From positions 1 through 49,657 of the forward strand of contig JAOUOP010000059.1 of NCBI GenBank assembly GCA_029880325.1: a stretch of DNA of 49,657 bases. Reading direction: 5' to 3'. The DNA comes from Myxococcales bacterium. GTDB lineage: Bacteria > Myxococcota_A > Polyangia > Polyangiales > JAFGIB01. The position numbers and the translations under genes were made by a program. The notes beneath the pieces were generated by a model that saw only the letters and a list, made by a program, of their open reading frames with translations, was not told where the DNA came from and did no database searches. Positions 41,288-49,197 of the stretch are shown piece by piece. Position 1 is the stretch's first letter; every line of letters starts with the position of its first letter.

Positions 41288-43142
41288 GCCGAAGAGCGTG
41301 TTCACCGATTCCGGACAGCGCACGCGCTATTTGCTCGCCGCGGCGCTGATCGCCGCTTTGAGCCTCGGCCTGCGCCATCGTTCACTTCAAGCGGGTCTCG
41401 GCGCCGACGACTACGCCCAGGCGGCCATGGTCCAGGGTCGCTACCTGGTCGAGCGCTCGCCCCTGGATCTCTTCACCTTTTCCGACGGCTCCGAAGCCGA
41501 AGGCAAGCGACTGATTCAGGGCGGCTACTATCCCTGGTGGACCCACCCGCGCCTGCGCCTGTCCATGTTCCGACCGCTGGCCAGCGCCATGATCTGGCTC
41601 GACTGGCAGCTCTTCGGCAATAACCCCCTGGCCCTGCACCTGCACTCGCTCTTCTGGTGGCTTGCGCTGCTGGCAGCGGTTGCAGTGGTCCTGGCGCGGC
41701 TCCTGCCAGCGCCGATGGCGTTGCTCGGCTTCGCGTTCTTCAGCCTCGACGAATCCCAGGGCATTCCTCTGGCGTGGGTCGCCAATCGCTGCGTGCTGCA
41801 ATCGACCTCGCTGGCGCTGCTTGCGCTCATGGGCTACCTGCGGGCGCGCGAGAGCGGCGATGGCGGCGGAGGCTGGAGAACGGCGCTGCTCTTCAGCCTC
41901 GCGCTTGGCTTCGGCGAGTACGCGCTCAGCGCCCTGGCCTATTTCGTTGCCTTCGCGGTCTTTGCCGATCGGGACGCGGCGGCGAAGCGGCTGCGCGCGC
42001 TGATCCCGGTGCTATTACCTACCTCGCTGTACCTGGGGCTGCACCTGGGGCTCGGCCACGGCGCGCGCCACTCGGGCGTCTACCTGCAGCCCCTGGCCGA
42101 ACCGCTCGCGTTTGTGCAGGCGCTCTTGCCTCGACTTCCGGTGATGTTCGCCGACCTGACCCTTGGTCTGCGCGCCGACTACTACACCTTCGGCCTGCCC
42201 TGGAGCGCGCGCCTGGTGAACGCCGGCTGGGTGGACCCGCAATGGCTGCGCAGCGCCGAGCCCTGGCGCGATGTGCACATCGGCCTTGGCGTCTGCGCGA
42301 TCGCGGTCTTGACCGCCATGCTGCGCGCGATCCCGCAACGCGGAGCCACGCGCGACGTGCACTGGCTGGCGGCCGGCGCCGCCCTCTCGATGTTGCCGGT
42401 GCTGCTGTCATTTCCCTCGAGCCGACTGCTCCTGGTGGCGTCCCTGGGCTTTGCCGTACTGCTTTCGGCCTTCGTCCACGGTGCCATCGAGCGCCTGCGC
42501 GCGACTGCGACCGCGAGCCTTGGCCAGCGCGCACGGGCCCTACTCGTCGGCGTTTTCGGTCTCTACCACCTGGCGCTGCCCGCCTGGCGCGGCAAGGCCG
42601 AAGCCGATCGCTTCGAACGCAACGGCCGCGCCATCGAGCATGCCGTATTGAATCTGCAGGTCGACGACGCTCGATTTTCCCAACAACGGGTCCTGGTACT
42701 TGCGGCCCTGGAAGGCGGTACCAGCCTCTACCTGCCGCTAGCCCGCGCCCTGCACGGCCACTCGACCCCGCACAGCTGCCACACCCTATCGCTGACACCG
42801 GCCCCCCACGCCCTGCACCGCATCGCCGACAACGCCTTTCGGCTGAGAGTCCTGGGCGGGGCCACCATGCTCGCAACCGCCCCGGAGCAGCTCTTTCGCA
42901 CTCCAAAGGCGCCGCTGCGTGAGGGTGAGCACATCGACCTGGGTGGACTCTCGGTGAAGGTGCATGAACTGCGCGACGGACTACCCGCGAGCATCGAAGT
43001 CCAGCTCGACCGCTCCCTCGACGATCCTTCGCTGCTGTTTCTGATACCGCGAGCCAGCGGCCTCGAGCGCGCACAAGTGCCGCCCATCGGGGGCGTAGTG
43101 CGACTCGAGATGGCTGGTCTGCCCCTGCCGCCCGAATCTTGA
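41274..43142 (+). CDS. GT-C-like polytopic membrane protein, paralogue C
   Basis: The 622-residue protein from ATG 41274 has the family order: ADDYAQAAM (Asp45-Asp46), LDLFTFSDGSE, YYPWWTHPRLRLSMFRPLASAM, HLHSLFWW, DESQGIPLAW and ANRCVLQ. About ten further hydrophobic segments precede a soluble C-terminal domain with RSLDDPSLLFLIPRASGLER. The sequence is closest to A and B by motif. No ribosome binding site is obvious; translation may be coupled to the upstream sulfatase-tail frame, whose stop lies 14 nt inside this gene. Confidence 0.75.
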   Translation: MSGTEPKSVFTDSGQRTRYLLAAALIAALSLGLRHRSLQAGLGADDYAQAAMVQGRYLVERSPLDLFTFSDGSEAEGKRLIQGGYYPWWTHPRLRLSMFRPLASAMIWLDWQLFGNNPLALHLHSLFWWLALLAAVAVVLARLLPAPMALLGFAFFSLDESQGIPLAWVANRCVLQSTSLALLALMGYLRARESGDGGGGWRTALLFSLALGFGEYALSALAYFVAFAVFADRDAAAKRLRALIPVLLPTSLYLGLHLGLGHGARHSGVYLQPLAEPLAFVQALLPRLPVMFADLTLGLRADYYTFGLPWSARLVNAGWVDPQWLRSAEPWRDVHIGLGVCAIAVLTAMLRAIPQRGATRDVHWLAAGAALSMLPVLLSFPSSRLLLVASLGFAVLLSAFVHGAIERLRATATASLGQRARALLVGVFGLYHLALPAWRGKAEADRFERNGRAIEHAVLNLQVDDARFSQQRVLVLAALEGGTSLYLPLARALHGHSTPHSCHTLSLTPAPHALHRIADNAFRLRVLGGATMLATAPEQLFRTPKAPLREGEHIDLGGLSVKVHELRDGLPASIEVQLDRSLDDPSLLFLIPRASGLERAQVPPIGGVVRLEMAGLPLPPES

Positions 43143-43525
43143 TTCAGAGCATCAATGCGACGTCGGCGGCTTGATCGTGGAGCTGTCAGTTGCACTCCAG
43201 AACCCTTCGCTGTGTCGAGGGACACGCCGGGAGCGAGAGCGTCGCCCGCGCGGCTCCAAGCCTTGCTCGCAACCCCGAGCCTGCTGCTCCAGGGCGATGA
43301 TGCAGACTCGGTGGGGCACCCGATGCTCGATGGCAGCCATCCAGATGGGCGCACGCGTCGTGCTGCTGCCGCTCGCACTCGCTTCGGTCTGCACCGCCGA
43401 CGCCAAAAGCCCCTCTGACCACTCCATGGCGTCCAACTCAACGCCTGCCTGACGCCCCCGCTTCCAGATTGCGGCACCGCGCCCGCCGCTGCGTGCCGAA
43501 GGGGGAAGTGATTCTTTCGCGGCCC
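43143..43525. other. Convergent intergenic with repeat R5
   Basis: No intact gene is recognised between convergent paralogues C and D. The minus strand carries a decayed frame containing AAIWKRGRQAGVEL, which also occurs at 47.8 kb (R5). The remainder shows no similarity that I can name. Confidence 0.4.
43431..43482 (-). repeat. R5 fragment, copy 1
   Basis: About 52 bases (TCCAACTCAACGCCTGCCTG onward, including CCAGATTGCGG) match 47785-47836 at roughly four of five positions. The minus strand of both copies reads AAIW(K/R)RGRQA(G/E)VE. It looks like the same coding fragment from a dispersed or duplicated gene. Confidence 0.5.
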
Positions 43526-45277
43526 CTAAAGCTCGCCCTGCGCCTCTGGCCCCGGATCGAAGGCCGGTAGCTCCACCCGCTCGCCGACCGCTGGCAGCCT
43601 CACCTCTTGATAGCGGCCGAGAGTCCAGGCGGCCCACACGAAGTCCGGCGACTCCAAAGGCCCCTGCAGACGCACGCGCCGGGGTCGGCCGTCGTCGGTG
43701 ACCTCGAGCACGATGACTGTGATGGCGCCCGTCTGCACGCGGTAGCCGACGGCGAAGGGCAGCTCCGGCGCGCGCACCAGCCAACTGGTGGCTTCGCGCA
43801 GGTAGCCATCCCGGGTCGACAGCTCAAGTGCGTTCGACGCCGTTCGCTCGACACTCACGCTATCGATGGTCACCCCGAAGAGGTAGGTCGCGACGACGCG
43901 GCCTTTGCCCTCGGGCCGATGCCAGAGCTCCATCATGCTCACCAGGTAGTTCGGCGAGTTAAGCACCAGCAGCGCGCGCCCCGCGATCCGGTCCGGCGGC
44001 AGGCCGCGGCTCGCCCGACGGATGTAGCCTGCCATGTGGAGGGCGCGGTCCAACTCCAGCGGGGCCAATGCCAGCGCCAGCGGACCGTGAATGAACAAAA
44101 CGATAGCGCCCAGCGCTGCCAGGCCGAGGCGCCTGGCCAGCGGTGCACGCGCGCGCAACGCCCGGTACGCGGCGTCGATGAGTTCGGCGAGCAGCGCACA
44201 GGCGCCGATGGCCGACACGAATAGCAGCCTCGGCATCACCCCGATGGCGCACACCGACAGCACGCCCGCTAGCATCCCGCTCGCCCAAAACCAGAGCACC
44301 GGCCTGCGCCGGCCCGCGACGCACAGCCAGACGCCCAGCAGCAGGAGCAGTCCGGTGGCGGCAAACAGCAACGGCCCGTGCAGCGCGGGCGGCACGAAGG
44401 CGGGCAGCCCCTGGGGTAGCGTGAATTGCTCCACCAGAATCAGTGGCAGACGTTCGGGCAGGACGCGGACGAAACCGATGGGGTCGGCGGTCGGATCGCG
44501 GTAGATACCGCTGCCGGTGACGCCGTAGTTCAGCCCACGATAGACCCCGCGGAAGATCAAGCTGACGGCCAGCATCGGCGCCAGCGCCCGCAAGCGCTCG
44601 CGCCACGGGGCGCGGTCGACGAACAGAGCGTGCCCGAGGAGGTACCCCCAGAGCGTGATGCCCCCCTCGCTGCTGGCGAGCGCAAGCAACAGCGCGAGCG
44701 CGGCCAGCACAGGGGCATGACGCAGCTCTCCGGCGCGACCGCGAAGGTGTAGCCACAGGGCGAGCGCCACGAAGAACGCCGTCATCAAGGTGTTGCGTCC
44801 CGCGATCCAAAGTAGGCCACCAGCGTGCGCTTCGTCGATCGCGTACAGCAGGAGCGCGATGACGGCCACCCGTCGAGGCTCCGCTACCCGGAGGTAGATG
44901 CCAGCGACCAGCACCACAGTGCCGAGGTACCAGAGCAGGTTGTGGAGGTGCATCAGCCATGGGGTGTTTGGCCACAGCAGGTAGTCGATGTACTGGCAGA
45001 TCACCGCGAGCGGTCGGAAGAACGCGATCTTGAGCTCGGGGTTGGTCCACCAGGGGAGAGCGCCGCTGAACATCGCGACTCCGATCTGCGAAGGTCCACC
45101 GCGACCACCGGCGTCGAACATGTTCCAGAACGGCCCAGGTGCGCCGTCGAGCTGGCCGAGGATGAAGCTCCTGTGGAGCAAATCGTCCGCCAGCAGCCCG
45201 GCGCCGAGTGAGCGCGCGTTGAGCAGCACGACCAGCCCAAGCACCGGCAACAGCATCACTCGATCCCGTCGCGTCAT
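43526..45277 (-). CDS. GT-C-like polytopic membrane protein, paralogue D
   Basis: The 583-residue protein from ATG 45277 is the most divergent family member: LLADDLLHRSF (Asp31-Asp32), LPWWTNPELKIAFFRPLAVI, HLHNLLWY, DEAHAGGLLW and AGRNTLM, then about ten membrane segments and a C-terminal domain (GPLESPDFVWAAWTLGRYQE) aligned with the RSLDDP region of A-C. The loop between Asp-Asp and PWW has a Gly-rich insert. It is divergent from the sulfatase-like gene, with repeat R4 between them. Confidence 0.75.
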   Translation of the reverse strand: MTRRDRVMLLPVLGLVVLLNARSLGAGLLADDLLHRSFILGQLDGAPGPFWNMFDAGGRGGPSQIGVAMFSGALPWWTNPELKIAFFRPLAVICQYIDYLLWPNTPWLMHLHNLLWYLGTVVLVAGIYLRVAEPRRVAVIALLLYAIDEAHAGGLLWIAGRNTLMTAFFVALALWLHLRGRAGELRHAPVLAALALLLALASSEGGITLWGYLLGHALFVDRAPWRERLRALAPMLAVSLIFRGVYRGLNYGVTGSGIYRDPTADPIGFVRVLPERLPLILVEQFTLPQGLPAFVPPALHGPLLFAATGLLLLLGVWLCVAGRRRPVLWFWASGMLAGVLSVCAIGVMPRLLFVSAIGACALLAELIDAAYRALRARAPLARRLGLAALGAIVLFIHGPLALALAPLELDRALHMAGYIRRASRGLPPDRIAGRALLVLNSPNYLVSMMELWHRPEGKGRVVATYLFGVTIDSVSVERTASNALELSTRDGYLREATSWLVRAPELPFAVGYRVQTGAITVIVLEVTDDGRPRRVRLQGPLESPDFVWAAWTLGRYQEVRLPAVGERVELPAFDPGPEAQGEL

Positions 45278-45433
45278 GGCTCTCAGTCCGTCCTGGTTCA
45301 CACCCTGCCGGCCGCTGCAGCGCTCCCTCTGCACTCCAGCCCACAACTTCGCCCGATTCGGGGCCGCGAGGGAAGGCCTTCTCCAACACTCATCCGGATG
45401 AACTCTACAGTCTCCCAGAGCGCCGATCGGTTC

Positions 45434-45589
45434 GAAATCGCCGTAAATTCGCAAAGGAGAGCGGGTTCAGCGCGCCGTTACGGTGCCGCAGGCGTAGCCC
45501 GAGCTACTCCAGGGCGCCGAAGCGGCACGCTGGACCCGCTAAACCTGCGAAGTTGTGCTGCTTTCAAGCCGATCGCCACCTAGAACCCC
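45434..45589 (+). repeat. R4 repeat with 28-nt stem arms, copy 2
   Basis: This is a direct repeat of 4138-4296 (high identity over about 155 bp). Arms 45460-45487 and 45513-45540 pair at 26 of 28 positions (three G-U, two mismatches) on the plus strand; the nested GTAGC/GCTAC stem is identical. GATCGGTTCGAAA near 45425 and the reverse complement of the right end (GATCGGCTTGAAA) may be short terminal repeats. This copy lies between divergent genes, so it is not simply a terminator. Confidence 0.75.
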
Positions 45590-45753
45590 TCCACAGAAGT
45601 CTCGACCTGTTGGGAGGCCCGATTCGGCGCCAGCTGCGGCGTTGTCCACCTCGAAACGGGACTGCGATGTCGCGTGCACCGCGCGTGGCTCGGTGACCTG
45701 CGACAGCGACAGAGGCTGCAATTTATCGGGCGGCTGAGCCCGGTGCACGAAAG

Positions 45754-45790
45754 CTCGGGTCGTGAAATTCGGATGATTTTCCGACCCGAG
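45754..45790 (+). promoter_or_regulatory. Inverted repeat in 5' region of sulfatase-like gene
   Basis: CTCGGGTCG (45754-45762) and CGACCCGAG (45782-45790) form a perfect 9-bp inverted repeat ending 28 nt before ATG 45819. Between the arms is an AT-rich 19-nt spacer. It could be an operator or a 5'-UTR hairpin. Confidence 0.35.
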
Positions 45791-45818
45791 TCGTGCTCTC
45801 CTGTCCACTGGGAAGCTG

Positions 45819-47450
45819 ATGCGCTCACGACGCCCACTGGGGTTGCCGTTGGTCACCCTCGTGATCGGCGGCGTGCTCGGAGGCCTACTCGGCCAATGGA
45901 ACACGCCCGAGGCCCCGGTGCCGCCCACGGCGATGCCCATGCCGGTGCCGGTACCAGTACCGGCGCCCGCAAACGCGGCGCCCGCGCGAGCCACGATCGA
46001 GTTCGGACCCGCGCGCGCAAAGCGGGCGGCGGGCGCCACGGACGTTGTGCTCGTAACGATCGACACCGTCCGCGCGGACTACCTCGACCCCTGGGGCACG
46101 CCGACGCCCACCTCGCCCGTGCTCGCCGCGCTCACGCGTCAGGGCGTGAAGTTCGACAACGCGTACGCCACTGCGGGCTGGACGTCTCCGACGATGGCCT
46201 CGCTGATGACGAGCACCTACCCGAGCGAGCACGGGGTCGTGCTCGCCGCGCTGGCCGCGACGGAAATCGGCGTGCGGCAGATCGCGCTGTCACCGGACGC
46301 GCTGACGCTGGCAGAGATTTTGAAAGGCGCCGGCTATGACACCTTTGGCGTGTGCACGAACATGTTGCTCACAGCCAAGCTCGGCTTCTCGCAGGGCTTT
46401 GACGAATACGTCGAGAGCGCGAACGCGGACATGCCGTTTCCGCGCATGGCCGTGAGGGCGCTCGGCCCGCGGCTGCGCGAGAGCGGGAAGTCCTTTCTGT
46501 GGGTCCACTACTACGACTCGCACTGGCCATACGCCGAACGGGCGCCGTGGTTCGGCCGCTACAACCAGAGCCGCCTACGCACCAGCGCGGACATGATCAC
46601 CGACGCGGCCACGTGGGCCTACCGTCGGGACCACGGGCTGAGCGCGGGCGATCCGATCCCGCCCGCGGCGGTACCGAGCCTGGCGAACTACCAATGGCAG
46701 ATCTCGTTCCTGCCGCACCAGTTGTTCGAAGACATTCGAAGGATCGCGGGCGGGGACCTGGGACAGAGGATTGTCGAGGAGCACGTGCGCTTTCTGAGCG
46801 CCGCGTACCGCAGCGAGCTCAGCGCGGTCGATGACGACGTCGGCGGACTGATGCGCGATCTCGGCATCGATGACAACACGCTCGTCATCGTCACCGCCGA
46901 CCACGGCGAAGAGCTACTCGACCATGGCGACATCGGGCACAGCATGGCGTCGCTCTACCAGGAGCTCATCCACGTGCCGCTGATCGTGCGGCTGCCGGGC
47001 GGGCGGCACGCTGGGACCGTCGTCGACACGCCGGTGTCGCTGGTGGACATCGTGCCTTCGTTGCTGGAGCTACTCGAGATCGACGCGCCGGAAGGGCTGT
47101 CGGGCGAGAGTTTCGTGCGGTTGCTCGGCGGCGAGGCGCCGGCCGAGCCGCGCGAGATCGTCGCGGAGCTGACCCACGAGGAGAGCGGCGAGTTGCGCGC
47201 CGTCGTACGGCAGCCGTGGAAGTACATTCACCACTACCGCGACGATCGCGGCATGTTATTCAATGTGGCGGCCGACCCGCGCGAGCGGCACGACCGCGCG
47301 GCGGAGGAGCCCCAACGCGCGGCCGAGATGCGCGAGTGGCTACTCGCCTGGTCCGCCCGGACCAAGCCGCGTTCTGCGAAGGAGTCGACGGTGTTACTGC
47401 AGCCGGCCGACCTGCTGCGGCTTCGGGCGCTCGGATACGTGAGCGACTAG
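45819..47450 (+). CDS. Sulfatase-like alkaline-phosphatase superfamily enzyme with Thr nucleophile
   Basis: The 543-residue product has an N-terminal membrane segment (about 8-25), a Pro-rich spacer and a sulfatase-type catalytic domain. Metal ligands are in LVTIDTVRADYLD (Asp82) and TADHGEE (Asp361-His362). The motif at the nucleophile is W-T122-S-P-T-M, not C/S-x-P-x-R: Thr replaces the Cys/Ser that becomes formylglycine, and the Arg is missing. Thr nucleophiles occur in alkaline-phosphatase-superfamily phosphodiesterases and phosphoethanolamine transferases, so phospho-transfer or hydrolysis outside the inner membrane is more likely than sulfate ester cleavage. It ends LRALGYVSD; its TAG stop is part of the CTAG where R1 is inserted. 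Confidence 0.85.
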   Translation: MRSRRPLGLPLVTLVIGGVLGGLLGQWNTPEAPVPPTAMPMPVPVPVPAPANAAPARATIEFGPARAKRAAGATDVVLVTIDTVRADYLDPWGTPTPTSPVLAALTRQGVKFDNAYATAGWTSPTMASLMTSTYPSEHGVVLAALAATEIGVRQIALSPDALTLAEILKGAGYDTFGVCTNMLLTAKLGFSQGFDEYVESANADMPFPRMAVRALGPRLRESGKSFLWVHYYDSHWPYAERAPWFGRYNQSRLRTSADMITDAATWAYRRDHGLSAGDPIPPAAVPSLANYQWQISFLPHQLFEDIRRIAGGDLGQRIVEEHVRFLSAAYRSELSAVDDDVGGLMRDLGIDDNTLVIVTADHGEELLDHGDIGHSMASLYQELIHVPLIVRLPGGRHAGTVVDTPVSLVDIVPSLLELLEIDAPEGLSGESFVRLLGGEAPAEPREIVAELTHEESGELRAVVRQPWKYIHHYRDDRGMLFNVAADPRERHDRAAEEPQRAAEMREWLLAWSARTKPRSAKESTVLLQPADLLRLRALGYVSD

Positions 47451-47607
47451 ACGTGCTCGGCGGGAGTGCTGAGCCGATGATCGGGGTCGATACAATGGCA
47501 GATGCAAGGACGGCCTTCGCCGCAATACTCCGTTTTCAAGGGGACCGGACGCCGCAGCTGGCGCCGTAGCGGTCCCGAGAGCGGATCATGACTTCCGCCG
47601 AGCACAT
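47451..47607 (+). mobile_element. R1 miniature inverted-repeat element, complete copy
   Basis: This 157-bp unit is bounded by CTAG on both sides (47447-47450 and 47608-47611). Terminal repeats ACGTGCTCGGCGGGAGT and, on the other strand, ATGTGCTCGGCGGAAGT match at 15 of 17 positions. It is the inverted counterpart of 47-206. The plus strand reads the same short peptide (GGSAEPMIGVDTMADARTAF through TPQLAP, stop). It encodes no transposase, so any mobility would be in trans. Confidence 0.8.
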
Positions 47608-47611
47608 CTAG

Positions 47612-47772
47612 ACCCTAAACAAGCGCATGTGGAGGATGAGCTGCGCAAAGATGTTGTGAATCAGGGGTTTGCGAAAAGCGCAGGCGCACCCGGAGGTGCG
47701 TTGAGCATTTTCGCGAGCGCCTGAACGCAAGAGATTTGTGGAGATCGCCTGCAACATCCGCTTGTTTAGGGT
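47612..47772. mobile_element. R2 miniature inverted-repeat element
   Basis: The 161-bp element lies between CTAG at 47608-47611 (shared with R1) and CTAG at 47773-47776. Its ends ACCCTAAACAAGCG are perfect inverted repeats, extended imperfectly inward (CATGT / GATGT), and the centre folds as CGCACC-CGGA-GGTGCG. This is the classic form of a MITE with a 4-bp CTAG target duplication. It has no open frame. Confidence 0.85.
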
Positions 47773-48008
47773 CTAGAGCGCCGCGCCGAACTCGACCTCT
47801 GCCTGACGACCCCGCCGCCAGATTGCGGCCTCCCCCCGCGGACTTCTGCCCCGAGTATCCGAACGTCGATGTGCCGTGTCGGTGACAGGCCAGCGCGCCG
47901 GTCGGCACCCAACCGAGGGTTGTGAACCCGCGGGCCACGGATAAACAAGGCAGCTACCAGCTGGCGAACCAATGCCCTCCGCGTGGCACACCGGTCGACA
48001 GCCGCCGC
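47773..48008 (-). pseudogene. R5 coding fragment, copy 2, and unassigned sequence
   Basis: The minus strand reads GEAAIWRRGRQAEVEFGAAL and stops with TAG inside the CTAG next to R2. The block 47785-47836 matches 43431-43482. Upstream the frame has no recognisable domain and overlaps the Cys-rich lipoprotein gene. I treat it as the 3' end of a lost gene. The rest of the gap to 48008 holds nothing I can identify. Confidence 0.35.
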
Positions 48009-48416
48009 TCAGGGATTGGGTTCGCAGGCGCGGTGTTCGGTGTTGTCCACGCCCACGCAGGAGCTTCCACTGGGACAATAGTCCTGGGCGCAATCGTCGA
48101 AATCGCAGGCGGAATCGCTGCCGCAGATGAGCAGGCAGCGGCGAGCTCCACCCTGGATCGGCTTGCAAACGGTGTCGGCCGGACAATCCGAGACATCGCC
48201 TTCGCTAGCGCAGGGCGAGGTGCAGTAGCCGCCACCGGGACCGATGTAGCACTCGCCGGTTTGGCAGTCATCGTCGTGATCGCAGTGGTTGCCCACCCCG
48301 GCCGGGTTTCCACGGCCGCCAGCGGCATCGGCATCGTCATCGCCGCAGCTCCACAGCGCGAGCAACAAAAGCAGACATGGGAACCGGACGGACTGGTAAG
48401 CGATAGTTCGTATCAT
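48009..48416 (-). CDS. Small Cys-rich lipoprotein
   Basis: The 135-residue product from ATG 48416 has a lipoprotein signal ending LWSC (C24), followed by DDDADAAGG and a compact Cys-rich region (CDHDDDCQTGECYIG, CASEGD, CPADTVCKP, CGSDSACDFDDC, CPSGSSC) with the spacing of Myxococcota Dickkopf/EB-like modules. It lies directly downstream of an ECF sigma gene on the same strand, an arrangement in which the sigma factor often controls the exported protein. The GGGGG upstream of ATG is close for a ribosome binding site. Confidence 0.75.
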   Translation of the reverse strand: MIRTIAYQSVRFPCLLLLLALWSCGDDDADAAGGRGNPAGVGNHCDHDDDCQTGECYIGPGGGYCTSPCASEGDVSDCPADTVCKPIQGGARRCLLICGSDSACDFDDCAQDYCPSGSSCVGVDNTEHRACEPNP

Positions 48417-49041
48417 GCCCCCGATTGTCTCGCCGCGCGACGATGCCAGCAAGTGGCGATAATGTGTGCCTGTCAGTGCGGGTGCTCACCCAATGTACTG
48501 CGGTCGACCACCTGCCCCGCTCCGCGCGAAATGCCTGTCGCGCCCGCCGCACCCGAGAGGCCACGGTGCCCTCCGGGATGCCGAGCGCGGCGGCCACTTC
48601 CCGGGTCGAGCGGCCTTCGATGTCGAAGAGCACGAAGCCTTCCACAAGGTTGACTTCGCATTAGGATAGCACGCGGTCGATCAGATCGAGCGCGATCGTC
48701 CTGGCCTCGGCGCGCTCGGGCGCACCCACGCGCTCCTCCACGCGGGTCTCCAGCTGCAGGAGGGCCGCACTACGCCGATGTTTACGCGCCAAGCGCAGCG
48801 CCGTGCCGAGCAGGAAGGCGCGCTCGCTGCCGGGCCAGATGTCGTCCACGCGCTCGACGGCAACCAGGTAGGCCTGCTGCCCCAACTCGGCGTCCGCGTC
48901 GGGATCGAGGCCGTAGCGACGCAGCGTCCGCCACACCGCCTGCTGGTGCAGGTCGAACATCAGGCGCGGCCGCTCCTGGTTGCTCGCAAGCGGGCGGCGG
49001 CGTCTGCGCTCGCGAACCGAGGCCCCTGCTCTGGCCGTCAC
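48337..49041 (-). pseudogene. ECF sigma factor gene interrupted by one in-frame TAA
   Basis: From GTG 49041 (or ATG 48960) the frame encodes sigma region 2 (HQQAVWRTLRRYGLDPDADA, then ERAFLLGTALRLARKHRR) up to LIDRVLS, then TAA at 48663-48661. The same frame continues with EGFVLFDIEGRSTREVAAAL and GIPEGTVASRVRRAR, the region 4 helix-turn-helix. One stop codon therefore splits an otherwise complete sigma factor. After region 4 the frame runs into the lipoprotein gene to 48337, so the original stop may also be lost. A sequencing error is possible. Confidence 0.7.
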
Positions 49042-49197
49042 GTGCCCGCATCTCCACCTGGCTATGCCCCAAGCGCCCCAAAACGATCGCGGAAAACGCA
49101 GCCCCGTGCCAGGGCGACCACAGATGAGGACAGAAGGAATGCGGTGGAAGACCTCCGGTCGGAAGGCAAAGGCGTAGCGCCGGAGCGGCGCGTGTAG
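49042..49197. other. Upstream region of the broken sigma gene
   Basis: No gene is supported. A long minus-strand frame continues in from the sigma gene (AFAFRPEVFHRIPSV), but this part has no known domain. Confidence 0.35.

Larger units (their letters stand above)
45278..45818. other. Divergent intergenic between paralogue D and sulfatase-like gene
   Basis: 541 bp. It contains R4 copy 2, a segment (about 45618-45636) sharing CGGCGCCAGCTGCGGCGT with R1, a plus-strand Cys-rich fossil (CDVACTARGSVTCDSDRGC, about 45660-45737, ending in a stop) and a hairpin before the sulfatase-like gene. No intact gene. Confidence 0.45.

Noticed and set aside
47216..47569. Plus-strand 117-codon frame across the end of the sulfatase-like gene and R1
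   Set aside because: The first part is an out-of-frame overlap of the sulfatase-like gene; only the R1-encoded tail is repeated, so it is described as R1.
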